Shown here in pieces: positions 36,624 through 43,119 of a DNA stretch of 64,000 nt (positions are counted from its first letter, which is position 1; each line of letters begins with the position of its first letter). Under the pieces are notes generated by a model. It did not search any database. It had not been told where the DNA came from and saw only the letters and a list, made by a program, of their open reading frames with translations. Position numbers and translations under genes: made by a program. This DNA is from Oleiagrimonas sp. C23AA (lineage in GTDB: Bacteria; Pseudomonadota; Gammaproteobacteria; Xanthomonadales; Rhodanobacteraceae): assembly GCF_011759385.1 (NCBI RefSeq), contig NZ_JAARLY010000003.1, positions 1-64,000 on the forward strand. The letters run 5' to 3'.

Positions 36624-37085
36624 ATGAACTCCACCGATGCACTGTATGCAGAGCTAAAGCCAGACATTGCTTCCGTCGCGAATCAGCTCTTCGATCTGTC
36701 CGAAGCGCTTCTCCGCGACCAAGGAAACTTCTTGCCTCACGCTGCGGTTCTTACGGACGACGGCGACATCAGATTGGTCGGTGCTGTCGGCGAGAGCGAC
36801 CTCACTACTTCCGTTGAGATCCTTCCCATACTTCACGATGGTGTTCGCCAACAGGCACGCGAGCTTCCTCTGCAGGCGATCGGAGTTGCCGAAAATGTCA
36901 CGGTCACCTTCGAGGGGCAGCGTCCCACCAAGGCCATTAAGGTGCTTTTCGAGCACAAGCGTGGGCTTACTGTTGCGCTCTACCTTCCTTTCGAAAAAAA
37001 GTTGCTTCGTGGATACATAATGGGTTCCACCATCTCGAAACCGGCTGCTCCGGAAGTCAATGCGTGGAGCCACGATGCCGTCTAA
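36624..37085 (+). CDS. cassette 25: hypothetical protein
   Basis: 153 residues, cytoplasmic alpha/beta. Segments NFLPHAAVLTDDGDIRLVGA and KAIKVLFEHKRGLTVALYLP suggest a small regulatory or immunity-type fold; the family is unnamed. ATG start. Confidence 0.66.
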   Translation: MNSTDALYAELKPDIASVANQLFDLSEALLRDQGNFLPHAAVLTDDGDIRLVGAVGESDLTTSVEILPILHDGVRQQARELPLQAIGVAENVTVTFEGQRPTKAIKVLFEHKRGLTVALYLPFEKKLLRGYIMGSTISKPAAPEVNAWSHDAV

Positions 37086-37136
37086 CTACTCATTCGAGGC
37101 GGACGGTTGCGCCGCCGCTCAATTCCAGCGTTAGAG
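37080..37136 (+). repeat. attC25
   Basis: 57 bp, GTCTAAC to GTTAGAG, GGCGGACGGTTGCGCCGCCGC centre. GTCTAAC complements the 5' GTTAGAC. Confidence 0.9.
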
Positions 37137-37143
37137 GTCACTG

Positions 37144-37578
37144 GTGGACTACGACAACTCGGAAGTCGAAGAGCTCTGGTGTAACCAGTGTCGTAACGAT
37201 GTCATTGCCTATCTACGTCGGCAAAACCTCGTGCACGGACAGGTTGGCGAATGGCCGGCTTGGCATCTAGCGCCTTACATCTCAATCTGGGCAATCGAGA
37301 GCAAGGACAACCCTGGCTGGGTAGGCTGGTGGGCCGTCGCAGGCGACCTGCCTCACGACTATGTTTCAGCCAGTGGCATCAAGCACCCACGGGAGGCCAT
37401 GCAAGCCATTGCGAGGCGTTGGCACACTGCGGCCGAGCACATGGCGCGTGGTAGCTATCCCACAGATTTCTCCATCGGTTCCCCCGATAGCTGGCCGTCA
37501 CTGGGTCCACAGCTAGCATCTCGCGCGGAGCTCCTTCAATCCTGGGCCGGTGACCCGGAGTTGTGGGCTAACCTCTAA
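37144..37578 (+). CDS. cassette 26: DUF4826 protein
   Basis: 144 residues from a GTG start. A strong match to the DUF4826 pattern: ELWCNQCRNDVIAYL, GEWPAWHLAPYISIWAIES, GWVGWWAVAGDLPHDYVS, HPREAMQAIARRWH and LLQSWAGDPELW. Cytoplasmic; function unknown. Complete. Confidence 0.85.
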   Translation: MDYDNSEVEELWCNQCRNDVIAYLRRQNLVHGQVGEWPAWHLAPYISIWAIESKDNPGWVGWWAVAGDLPHDYVSASGIKHPREAMQAIARRWHTAAEHMARGSYPTDFSIGSPDSWPSLGPQLASRAELLQSWAGDPELWANL

Positions 37579-37632
37579 CAGTTCGTCCAAGCGAACGCCG
37601 TACCGGCGCCGCTTAACTCTCCAGCGTTAGGC
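37573..37632 (+). repeat. attC26
   Basis: 60 bp, CTCTAAC to GTTAGGC, GCCGTACCGGC centre. CTCTAAC complements the 5' GTTAGAG. Confidence 0.9.
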
Positions 37633-37639
37633 CAGATAG

Positions 37640-38092
37640 ATGCAGCGCAACGACCTCGAACTATTCGCTGATTACAATCAGTTCTATGTTCAAGACGAGC
37701 CCGCTTCTGGCGATCTTTCGTCTGCGTGGCCTGAGGAAGCTGTCAGCCGGTTGTTGGCGATTGCACCGGGTGTGGTCGGGGTAGGCACTGCCAGCAACAT
37801 AGACGTGCCAGTCACCGTCGAAATACATGAAGCTGCTCCGCAAGATGATTCCGCGGCCTTCGATCAAGTCAACGAATGCACGTTAATAGTGGCACACGGC
37901 CCTTTGGTCATTGCGGGCTGCACGGACTACTTTCCAGCCGCCACCCGCATACCGGCTAAGCCCGGCACGTACAGGGTCAGGGTAAGCTACCTTGGTGTAT
38001 CCGGCGTTCCCGGCTCTGAAGAGCGGTATCGTCTGCAACTGTGGCCTGCACCTGCTATCGAGACCACTGTGGTCAAGTCGCATGCGGCCTAA
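37640..38092 (+). CDS. cassette 27: hypothetical beta-rich protein
   Basis: 150 residues. Starts ELFADYNQFYVQDEPASGDL and continues with beta strands (VPVTVEIHEAAP, GTYRVRVSYLG). Several bacterial hypothetical proteins share the DYNQFYVQDE opening as I recall; a link to the ComJ-type fold was considered but not supported enough. Confidence 0.68.
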   Translation: MQRNDLELFADYNQFYVQDEPASGDLSSAWPEEAVSRLLAIAPGVVGVGTASNIDVPVTVEIHEAAPQDDSAAFDQVNECTLIVAHGPLVIAGCTDYFPAATRIPAKPGTYRVRVSYLGVSGVPGSEERYRLQLWPAPAIETTVVKSHAA

Positions 38093-38157
38093 CAATTCAT
38101 CCAAGCCGACCGCCAATGGCTACGCCAGCGGCCGGCGGCTTAATTCAAGCGTTAGGC
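38087..38157 (+). repeat. attC27
   Basis: 71 bp, GCCTAAC to GTTAGGC, centre TGGCTACGCCA. R'' matches the 5' core. Confidence 0.92.
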
Positions 38158-38165
38158 CGCATAGC

Positions 38166-38597
38166 ATGGATCTGCGAGATCAATACAAAAACAGTACTCT
38201 GCGGATTCTCGGCAAATTTCAGTTGCTTGAGTTTGCGCTCAAGCACTACATAGGGTTCGCTTACGATTTGATACGCAAGAACGTCAATGGGGCGATACAT
38301 TTCGGGTACTCCATCGACGATGTCGACAACTATCCGCTAGAGCGTTTGCTGAACATCTTTTCCAAGCTCAACAACAACTCCGATCTGTTGGCCCAGCTAA
38401 ATGGTCTACGTACCGGGCGTAATCATGTAGCGCACAAATCGCTCCTTGTTAGCTCTGGCGAAAATTACGACACCGACGCGCTCAAAAAAGCGGATGAAGA
38501 GTTTTTCTATTTGGAGGATGAGATTGATGTTTGCCTTGCGGCCTTGCTCAGCGAGCTGCAGTCGCTAAAATCAACGCTGTTCGGCTCTGTGGCCTAA
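38166..38597 (+). CDS. cassette 28: HEPN-like protein
   Basis: 143 residues, all-alpha. The motif RNHVAH (R-N-x-x-x-H) in LRTGRNHVAHKSLL, after a long N-terminal helix pair, is the hallmark of HEPN ribonucleases, many of which are toxins or phage-defence effectors. Other features (acidic helix DADEEF-like region, helical end) are compatible. No nucleotidyltransferase antitoxin partner is adjacent, unusual for a HEPN toxin. AT-richer than the backbone. Confidence 0.7.
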   Translation: MDLRDQYKNSTLRILGKFQLLEFALKHYIGFAYDLIRKNVNGAIHFGYSIDDVDNYPLERLLNIFSKLNNNSDLLAQLNGLRTGRNHVAHKSLLVSSGENYDTDALKKADEEFFYLEDEIDVCLAALLSELQSLKSTLFGSVA

Positions 38598-38648
38598 CAG
38601 TTCGTTCAAGGCGGACGGCTTCGCCGCCGCTTAACTCCAGCGTTAGGC
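38592..38648 (+). repeat. attC28
   Basis: 57 bp, GCCTAAC to GTTAGGC, GGCGGACGGCTTCGCCGCCGC centre shared with attC29. R'' matches the 5' core. Confidence 0.92.
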
Positions 38649-38653
38649 TGCAT

Positions 38654-38983
38654 ATGCAGCAGATCGGCAACCTGATCGACGCCTACCGAGCCTCAGAAGG
38701 CGATTCGGCCGTCGTCTCCGATTGGTGGCAGAGCAACCGCCCGGATCAAGACACGCTCGTCGCTCTCGCGGGAAGTATTGGCGCGCTGTACCTGTCCAGG
38801 GCCCTCTCCTATGCCTTCGCCAATGGCCTCATGAACCAGCTCATGCCCCTGGCGGGCTGGGAAGACGCACCCAAGCTTTTTTGGCAGTACTACTTAGCGT
38901 TCGAGGACGCGGAGACTTTGGCGGAGCCCGACCCACAGGCTAGGCTAGCGGTCATGGCGGTTGCCAACATGGGTGCCGCCTAA
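38654..38983 (+). CDS. cassette 29: helical hypothetical protein
   Basis: 109 residues, all-alpha, with aromatic-rich helices (LFWQYYLAFEDAE). ATG six bases after the core. Family unknown. Confidence 0.64.
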   Translation: MQQIGNLIDAYRASEGDSAVVSDWWQSNRPDQDTLVALAGSIGALYLSRALSYAFANGLMNQLMPLAGWEDAPKLFWQYYLAFEDAETLAEPDPQARLAVMAVANMGAA

Positions 38984-39034
38984 CAGTTCATTCAAGGCGG
39001 ACGGCTTCGCCGCCGCTTAACTCGGGCGTTAGGC
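38978..39034 (+). repeat. attC29
   Basis: 57 bp, GCCTAAC to GTTAGGC; nearly identical to attC28. Confidence 0.92.
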
Positions 39035-39058
39035 CCCAATAGAGATTGCGGAAAGATC

Positions 39059-39262
39059 ATGGGAAATATCGAGGTTGAGCACAAAGGAAGGCGTTATCAG
39101 GCTGACTATTCTCTGGACGACAACGTCGTCACGGTTCACGGCGACAGCGGCCAAGAGTCAACGCAGCTTGGCGGGCTGTCAGAGCAGCAAGTAGCGACTA
39201 TGCTTCTCCGCAGCCTGATAAGGAAAGGTCATGTCGAGCCCGTTGGTGGGCCAGAGGCCTAA
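39059..39262 (+). CDS. cassette 30: small hypothetical protein
   Basis: 67 residues: two strands (IEVEHKGRRYQADYSL, NVVTVHGDSG) and one helix (SEQQVATMLLRSLI). Similar small proteins are common in genomes and cassettes as I recall. A compact beta-beta-alpha fold; function unknown. Confidence 0.68.
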   Translation: MGNIEVEHKGRRYQADYSLDDNVVTVHGDSGQESTQLGGLSEQQVATMLLRSLIRKGHVEPVGGPEA

Positions 39263-39313
39263 CATTTCGCTCAAGGCGCACGGCTCCGCCGCCGCTTAAC
39301 TCCGGCGTTAGAC
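39257..39313 (+). repeat. attC30
   Basis: 57 bp, GCCTAAC to GTTAGAC, GGCTCCGCCGCCGC centre. Confidence 0.9.
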
Positions 39314-39333
39314 GACCCCAAGGTAGATAGCTC

Positions 39334-39573
39334 ATGCCTGAACCTAAGTTCATGTACAACTGCGATCTATGCGGTAGTTCATTTCAGTTCGGGCCGCATA
39401 TATACGATGGCAAAGTGATTTCTCGCTACAAATTGACCGTTTGCCGGGGCTGCTGGCAAGGCAACCGCGATGGCTGGGACCCGATGGTGGAGGATCGATT
39501 CGTAGAGCACCTTAAGAGCAAGGGCATTGCGCTTCCAGAGCGGAATAGCAAGGGTTGGTACCCACGCGACTAG
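39334..39573 (+). CDS. cassette 31: small zinc-binding protein
   Basis: 79 residues with CDLCGSSFQFG and VCRGCWQGNRDGWDP, a four-Cys zinc site. AAGGTAG lies upstream of the ATG. Function unknown. Confidence 0.68.
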   Translation: MPEPKFMYNCDLCGSSFQFGPHIYDGKVISRYKLTVCRGCWQGNRDGWDPMVEDRFVEHLKSKGIALPERNSKGWYPRD

Positions 39574-39575
39574 GT

Positions 39576-39634
39576 GTCTAACTATTCATCCAAGCGGGTC
39601 CGCTGACGCGGGCCGCTTAATTCAAGCGTTATAC
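39576..39634 (+). repeat. attC31
   Basis: 59 bp, GTCTAAC to GTTATAC. GTCTAAC complements the 5' GTTAGAC; GTTATAC is the tag of cassette 32. Confidence 0.9.
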
Positions 39635-39637
39635 GTC

Positions 39638-40105
39638 ATGAACTCAGCGGCAGAGCCGACAGCGAAAGTACTATTCCGTATACCTGGGGAAGACGGGGAG
39701 GCCGACGTTGAGACTCTCTGGGCCTATGACTTGGGCTCGGATCAGTACAGGCTCGACAATTTGCCCTTCTACGCCTACTCCGTGTCGCTGCAAGATGTTG
39801 TATACGCGCCTCACGACACGGCCGAAGGCCTCCCGACCTTCAAGCGAGTCATATCCAAATCCGGTAACCGCACGGTTCGCATCGCATTCGATCTTCCCGT
39901 CGAGGCTGGTAACGCATCACAAGAGATTTTGGATCAGCTTGTGGCGCTTGGTTGCGGATACGAAGGGGCAAACAAGAGCTACATCGTCATCAATATTCCG
40001 CCAAGTGTAGACATGAGCGATGTTTGCGACTTGCTCGTACAACGGGGCGTCAACTGGGAACACGCTGATCCGAGCTATGATGAAGTCCATGGCAATGACG
40101 TATAA
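39638..40105 (+). CDS. cassette 32: DUF4265 protein
   Basis: 155 residues. DUF4265 pattern: KVLFRIPGEDGEADVETLWA, YRLDNLPFYAYSVSLQDVVY, VISKSGNRTVRIAF and LVALGCGYEG. Cytoplasmic, function unknown; family members often sit in polymorphic-toxin neighbourhoods, a hint of an immunity role only. Confidence 0.82.
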   Translation: MNSAAEPTAKVLFRIPGEDGEADVETLWAYDLGSDQYRLDNLPFYAYSVSLQDVVYAPHDTAEGLPTFKRVISKSGNRTVRIAFDLPVEAGNASQEILDQLVALGCGYEGANKSYIVINIPPSVDMSDVCDLLVQRGVNWEHADPSYDEVHGNDV

Positions 40106-40171
40106 CAACGCGTCCAAGCCGACCGCCCACCGGCTACGCCAGCGGTCGGCGTCTTAACTCCAGCGTTAGAT
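40100..40171 (+). repeat. attC32
   Basis: 72 bp, GTATAAC to GTTAGAT. GTATAAC complements the unusual 5' GTTATAC exactly. CGGCTACGCC centre. Confidence 0.92.
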
Positions 40172-40193
40172 CTGCGCAGTAGGAGATTGCGGC

Positions 40194-40414
40194 ATGTTGC
40201 TCAACATCGACATTCCGCTTCGCACGGCCACGTTACATAGCGAAGCGTGTTCGCAGGTTCCCTAACGGTTAGGCACACCGTTCAAACCCGTCGGTGAGCT
40301 CGGCCGTGATGGTGGTTGGTTCCCAGTGTCGTCTACTGCCGAGGGCAGGCATTGGCGCAGTGCAAATTTCCGCGGGGCACCTTCAAGCATTGTGCATTCT
40401 GCTTAGAGTCGTAG
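40194..40414 (+). pseudogene. cassette 33: broken hypothetical gene
   Basis: The ATG at 40194 opens MLLNIDIPLRTATLHSEAC and stops at TAA 40263 after 23 residues. In the same frame the sequence then reads GTPFKPVGELGRDGGWFPV, and after a one-base shift FPRGTFKHCAFCLES before a stop at 40412. Together this looks like one small protein family (Asp-rich start, GELGRDGGWF core, Cys-x-x-Cys end) broken by a stop and a frameshift. The assignment to one ancestral gene is inference. Confidence 0.6.
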
Positions 40415-40523
40415 TTGGCGCACAGTTCTAGCAATTAATCTGCACAGCGACGATCCGCGACTGCTGACGGTTGTGTCGCAACACCATCATGGCCCTCGAG
40501 GCCGAAGAGAGAGGGTGAGTCTA

Positions 40524-40590
40524 TTTTTACTCATTCAAGCCGACCTATTGGCTACGCCAACGGTCGGTGGCTTAATTCAAGTGTAATGTG
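40524..40590 (+). repeat. attC33, degenerate
   Basis: The body (TCATTCAAGCCGACC ... GGTCGGTGGCTTAATTCAAG) is clearly attC, but both cores are ruined: TTTTTAC at the left and TGTAATG at the right. Probably inactive. Confidence 0.75.
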
Positions 40591-40603
40591 GCCGTGAAGA
40601 ATC

Positions 40604-41218
40604 ATGGAACCAAAAGACGTCGGAAAGAGTTACGACCTTATTGCTGATCGCTGGCGGAGCGATCGCTTTTCGCAAGACAATGGCATTTCCCAGCACGAGA
40701 AAGCCATAGCTTTTACAGAGCTACGGGGCGCAGCCCTCGACGTAGGTTGTGGTGGCAGTGGACGCCTAATTGACATGCTTCTCAACTGCGGTTTTTCGCC
40801 TGAGGGTCTGGACATCTCTACCAAGATGCTGGAACTTGCTCGCTCGCGCCATCCAAACGTACGCTTCCACCAAGCGGATATATGCTCGTGGAAGTTTCCC
40901 CATTTCTACGATTTTATTTCGGCCTGGGATAGCATTTGGCATGTGCCGTTACGGCTCCAGGAGAAGGTGCTGTTCAAAATCTTGTCAGGTCTTAGCCTGG
41001 GCGGAATTGCCATATTCAGCCTTGGTGGCACGGACGGTCCAGACGAACATACCAACTCTTACATGGTGCCTCCCATGTACCACAGCACGCTTGGCATTCC
41101 TCGAACGTTGGAGGTAATTGCCCAGGCAGGGTCAGTCTGTCGCCACTTGGAGTACGATCAGTACCCAGAGGGGCATGTGTACATCATCTGTCAGCGCGTG
41201 AGCTTGGAGAGCGAGTGA
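40604..41218 (+). CDS. cassette 34: class I SAM-dependent methyltransferase
   Basis: 204 residues. Motif I AALDVGCGGSGRLIDMLL, motif II GLDISTKMLELAR and a VRFHQADICSW segment define a class I methyltransferase. The substrate is unknown. The whole domain is present, so it is likely active. A methyltransferase with this layout may act on small molecules; no clue comes from neighbours, which are unrelated cassettes. Confidence 0.82.
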   Translation: MEPKDVGKSYDLIADRWRSDRFSQDNGISQHEKAIAFTELRGAALDVGCGGSGRLIDMLLNCGFSPEGLDISTKMLELARSRHPNVRFHQADICSWKFPHFYDFISAWDSIWHVPLRLQEKVLFKILSGLSLGGIAIFSLGGTDGPDEHTNSYMVPPMYHSTLGIPRTLEVIAQAGSVCRHLEYDQYPEGHVYIICQRVSLESE

Positions 41219-41224
41219 GGCGAC

Positions 41225-41294
41225 GCATAACAACTCAATGCAGCGGACGCCAACCTGCTACGCGGGCCGGCGCCGCTTAATTCAAGCGTTAGCC
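41225..41294 (+). repeat. attC34
   Basis: 70 bp, GCATAAC to GTTAGCC, CTGCTACGCGGGCC centre with mismatches. Confidence 0.85.
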
Positions 41295-41301
41295 AGAAAT
41301 C

Positions 41302-41820
41302 ATGAAAGTTCATGCGAAGTTAGCTTTAACCAGCTTATCCGCCTTGCTGCTCTGGCATACAGTTGCTGCACACGGGGTGGATGTATGTGTCAAGCACAAG
41401 GACAAACGCTTTGTGACTGGCCCCGAGCCGGAAGCTCATAAGCTATATAGAGCGGCGTGCCTGGCCAATGCCGGGCCGTGGCCAAGCGGGTTCACTGAAG
41501 AAGATTTTATCTATCTCGGTATTTTGCATGATGAAGCTGGTAACAGCTACAAAATTGGCTACATATCCACCATTTTGGGAGAGAGTGGGCGGGCAACAAA
41601 CAGGCTGTTGGTATTTATCGGTGACGGTAAATATCTAGGCAGATATAGCGATCAAGAAGAGCAACCCGCCCTCGACCCGCCGTTGACTCTGGAGTACCCA
41701 AATAAGGCGAAATTGGGAAGCGCTGTTGTATTTAAAAATGGAATTCCCCCAAAATTTTGGATCGACGGCGATAATTATTCATTCGAAATGGCTAACAAGT
41801 CGTCCATGCGGACATGCTGA
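41302..41820 (+). CDS. cassette 35: secreted hypothetical protein
   Basis: 172 residues with a signal peptide (LALTSLSALLLWHTVAAHG). The mature part is mixed (CVKHKDKRFVTGPEPEAHKL). The frame enters the attC, so the tail (NKSSMRTC) is attC-encoded. AT-rich compared with flanks. Function unknown. Confidence 0.64.
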   Translation: MKVHAKLALTSLSALLLWHTVAAHGVDVCVKHKDKRFVTGPEPEAHKLYRAACLANAGPWPSGFTEEDFIYLGILHDEAGNSYKIGYISTILGESGRATNRLLVFIGDGKYLGRYSDQEEQPALDPPLTLEYPNKAKLGSAVVFKNGIPPKFWIDGDNYSFEMANKSSMRTC

Positions 41821-41848
41821 CGCGTGCCGCTTGGCATCTGCGTTAGGT
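41790..41848 (+). repeat. attC35
   Basis: 59 bp, GGCTAAC to GTTAGGT. GGCTAAC complements the 5' GTTAGCC. The arms have some mismatches (TTGGCATCTGC). Confidence 0.85.
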
Positions 41849-41853
41849 TCACT

Positions 41854-42342
41854 ATGATATTCATGACGAAGGCATTAACTGTTCTCCTGACAATCGCGTT
41901 GACCCTGTCAGCATGGACCGACAGCACTGTCGCAACGGGGGTTGATCCGTACACCGTTTTGCCTGGCACCTGGGGTTGGCAGGGAACCAATGACTGCAAA
42001 TCATTCCCCGTAAGAATTCGCGTTGGTATTGATCACAAAAAGCTATATATTTCGTCGGCTGCGCGGAGAAAGGATGGCACGCGCAAGCCTCGGGAGGAAT
42101 ACACTTATCACATAATTGGTGAAGGTACGAACGTACTGCACTTGTCTCTCGTGGGCGAGTGGCGTCACGATTCAAACGGCGCGCCTGTTACTTGGTACCT
42201 TGTTGTCGCCGATCCCAATACGTTTTTCTGGAATCGGAGTGATTGGCCTCACGACACGGGCACAAAAAATGTCCTGCGTTGTAAGAAAAACCTGCTATCC
42301 AAGCCGTCTGCCAAACCGAGACCCGGTTCCTCGGCGGCATAA
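41854..42342 (+). CDS. cassette 36: secreted hypothetical protein
   Basis: 162 residues from ATG 41854 (or ATG 41863). Signal peptide ALTVLLTIALTLSAWT, then VLPGTWGWQGTNDCKSFPV and a beta-rich mature part with a Cys pair. The last residues (LLSKPSAKPRPGSSAA) are attC-encoded. Function unknown. Confidence 0.64.
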   Translation: MIFMTKALTVLLTIALTLSAWTDSTVATGVDPYTVLPGTWGWQGTNDCKSFPVRIRVGIDHKKLYISSAARRKDGTRKPREEYTYHIIGEGTNVLHLSLVGEWRHDSNGAPVTWYLVVADPNTFFWNRSDWPHDTGTKNVLRCKKNLLSKPSAKPRPGSSAA

Positions 42343-42356
42343 TCCAGGCGTCAGAT
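42290..42356 (+). repeat. attC36, degenerate
   Basis: ACCTGCTATCCAAGCC ... GGCGGCATAATCCAGGC-GTCAGAT. The R'' box lost AAC and the right core is GTCAGAT. Decaying site. Confidence 0.7.
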
Positions 42357-42378
42357 CACACAACAAAGGAAAGTCACC

Positions 42379-42771
42379 ATGCCTGGGACGCCACGAGCCG
42401 CCGCCGTCTTGTACGCCAAGGACATATCCAAGGTCGCCAACTTCTACGCCAGGGTCGCCGGCCTTCCTGTGACGCATGAAGAACAAGACCACATCGTGCT
42501 GGAGTCGGATGCTTTCCAGCTGGTTGTTGTTGCGGTACCGCGCAAACTCGGCGCTACCATTCACATCACGCAGCCGCCGCAACGCCGCGAGGGCACGGCT
42601 ATCAAGCTCGTTTTCCCCGTCGCCAGCATTGCGGCGGCACGTGAGGCGGCGCAGGCTCACGGCGGGCAGCTCAACTCGCCGTCCCGAGTGTGGGAGTTCC
42701 AGGGCTCACGCGTCTGTGATGGGCAGGACCCTGAGGGTAATGTCGTGCAGTTTCGCGAGCGTGCGCTGTGA
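42379..42771 (+). CDS. cassette 37: VOC-superfamily protein
   Basis: 130 residues of the vicinal-oxygen-chelate fold (glyoxalase/bleomycin-resistance type): AAVLYAKDISKVANFYARVA, a middle strand pair, and the C-terminal CDGQDPEGNVVQFRE. GGAAAG lies upstream of the ATG. Higher GC than most cassettes. Metal ligand positions are partly conserved (Glu in the last strand). Substrate unknown. Confidence 0.8.
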   Translation: MPGTPRAAAVLYAKDISKVANFYARVAGLPVTHEEQDHIVLESDAFQLVVVAVPRKLGATIHITQPPQRREGTAIKLVFPVASIAAAREAAQAHGGQLNSPSRVWEFQGSRVCDGQDPEGNVVQFRERAL

Positions 42772-42806
42772 CATTTCGTTGTAGCGGACGCGGTGCGCTC
42801 GCGCAT
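42772..42806 (+). repeat. attC37 left-half remnant
   Basis: TGACATTTCGTTGTAGCGGACGCGG matches the left arm of the array's attC sites, but no right arm or GTTRRRY follows. The site is broken. Confidence 0.5.
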
Positions 42807-42841
42807 GATTTCCATCGCCAGGCCGTCAACAGGAGCATGAA

Positions 42842-43006
42842 GTGTCACGTTCAAGAATCAGCAAGACCAGCGGCTATCTCTTTATAGGTGCCGGCTGTAT
42901 GTTTTGCCTTGCCGCCTATTTCGGCAAGCAAGTCGCGTTTGCAGGGGTAGGGGCGGCGCTCATCACTGTCGGTGCTGTCTATGTGGCTATGGCAAGGCGT
43001 GCATGA
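42842..43006 (+). CDS. small membrane protein (54 residues)
   Basis: GTG start, two hydrophobic segments (GYLFIGAGCMFCLAAYFG and AFAGVGAALITVGAVYVAM) and a basic end. It sits between two attC relics, so it is probably a cassette whose recombination ends have decayed. Too short for family assignment. Confidence 0.55.
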   Translation: MSRSRISKTSGYLFIGAGCMFCLAAYFGKQVAFAGVGAALITVGAVYVAMARRA

Positions 43007-43039
43007 CTTGTCTCGCCCCGGCAAAGTAGAGCCTGGGCT

Positions 43040-43095
43040 GGCTGTTCGCCCAAGGCGGATGCGCCGACGCGTGCTGCCATACTTCAGCACTAGAT
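43040..43095 (+). repeat. attC38 remnant
   Basis: GTTCGCCCAAGGCGGATGCG ... CATACTTCAGCACTAGATC keeps the attC layout but the right core is CACTAGA. Last recognisable site of the contiguous array. Confidence 0.5.
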
Positions 43096-43119
43096 CAACC
43101 AGCGCTGTCGGAGACCCAC

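Larger units (their letters stand above)
24509..43095. mobile_element. sedentary chromosomal integron with about 37 cassettes
   Basis: A leftward integrase remnant, an attI-type junction and a long series of rightward ORFs, each followed by an imperfect palindrome starting RYYYAAC and ending GTTRRRY. This is the defining layout of an integron cassette array. Spacing, one ORF per unit, start codons a few bases after GTTRRRY and stop codons in or just before RYYYAAC are consistent along the whole array. No antibiotic-resistance family is recognisable. The distal end decays gradually from about 42.3 kb. Confidence 0.95.

Noticed and set aside
37640-38092. ComJ-like assignment for cassette 27
   Set aside because: Only a short opening motif is suggestive; left as unknown.
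40430-40475. Segment TTCTAGCAATTAATCTGCAC as an extra attC in cassette 33
   Set aside because: Neither core nor palindrome could be completed.
25280-41848. Regularly spaced similar palindromes that could suggest a CRISPR array
   Set aside because: The repeats are 56-103 bp, imperfect, and separated by genes of varied length; cores GTTRRRY and RYYYAAC identify attC sites.
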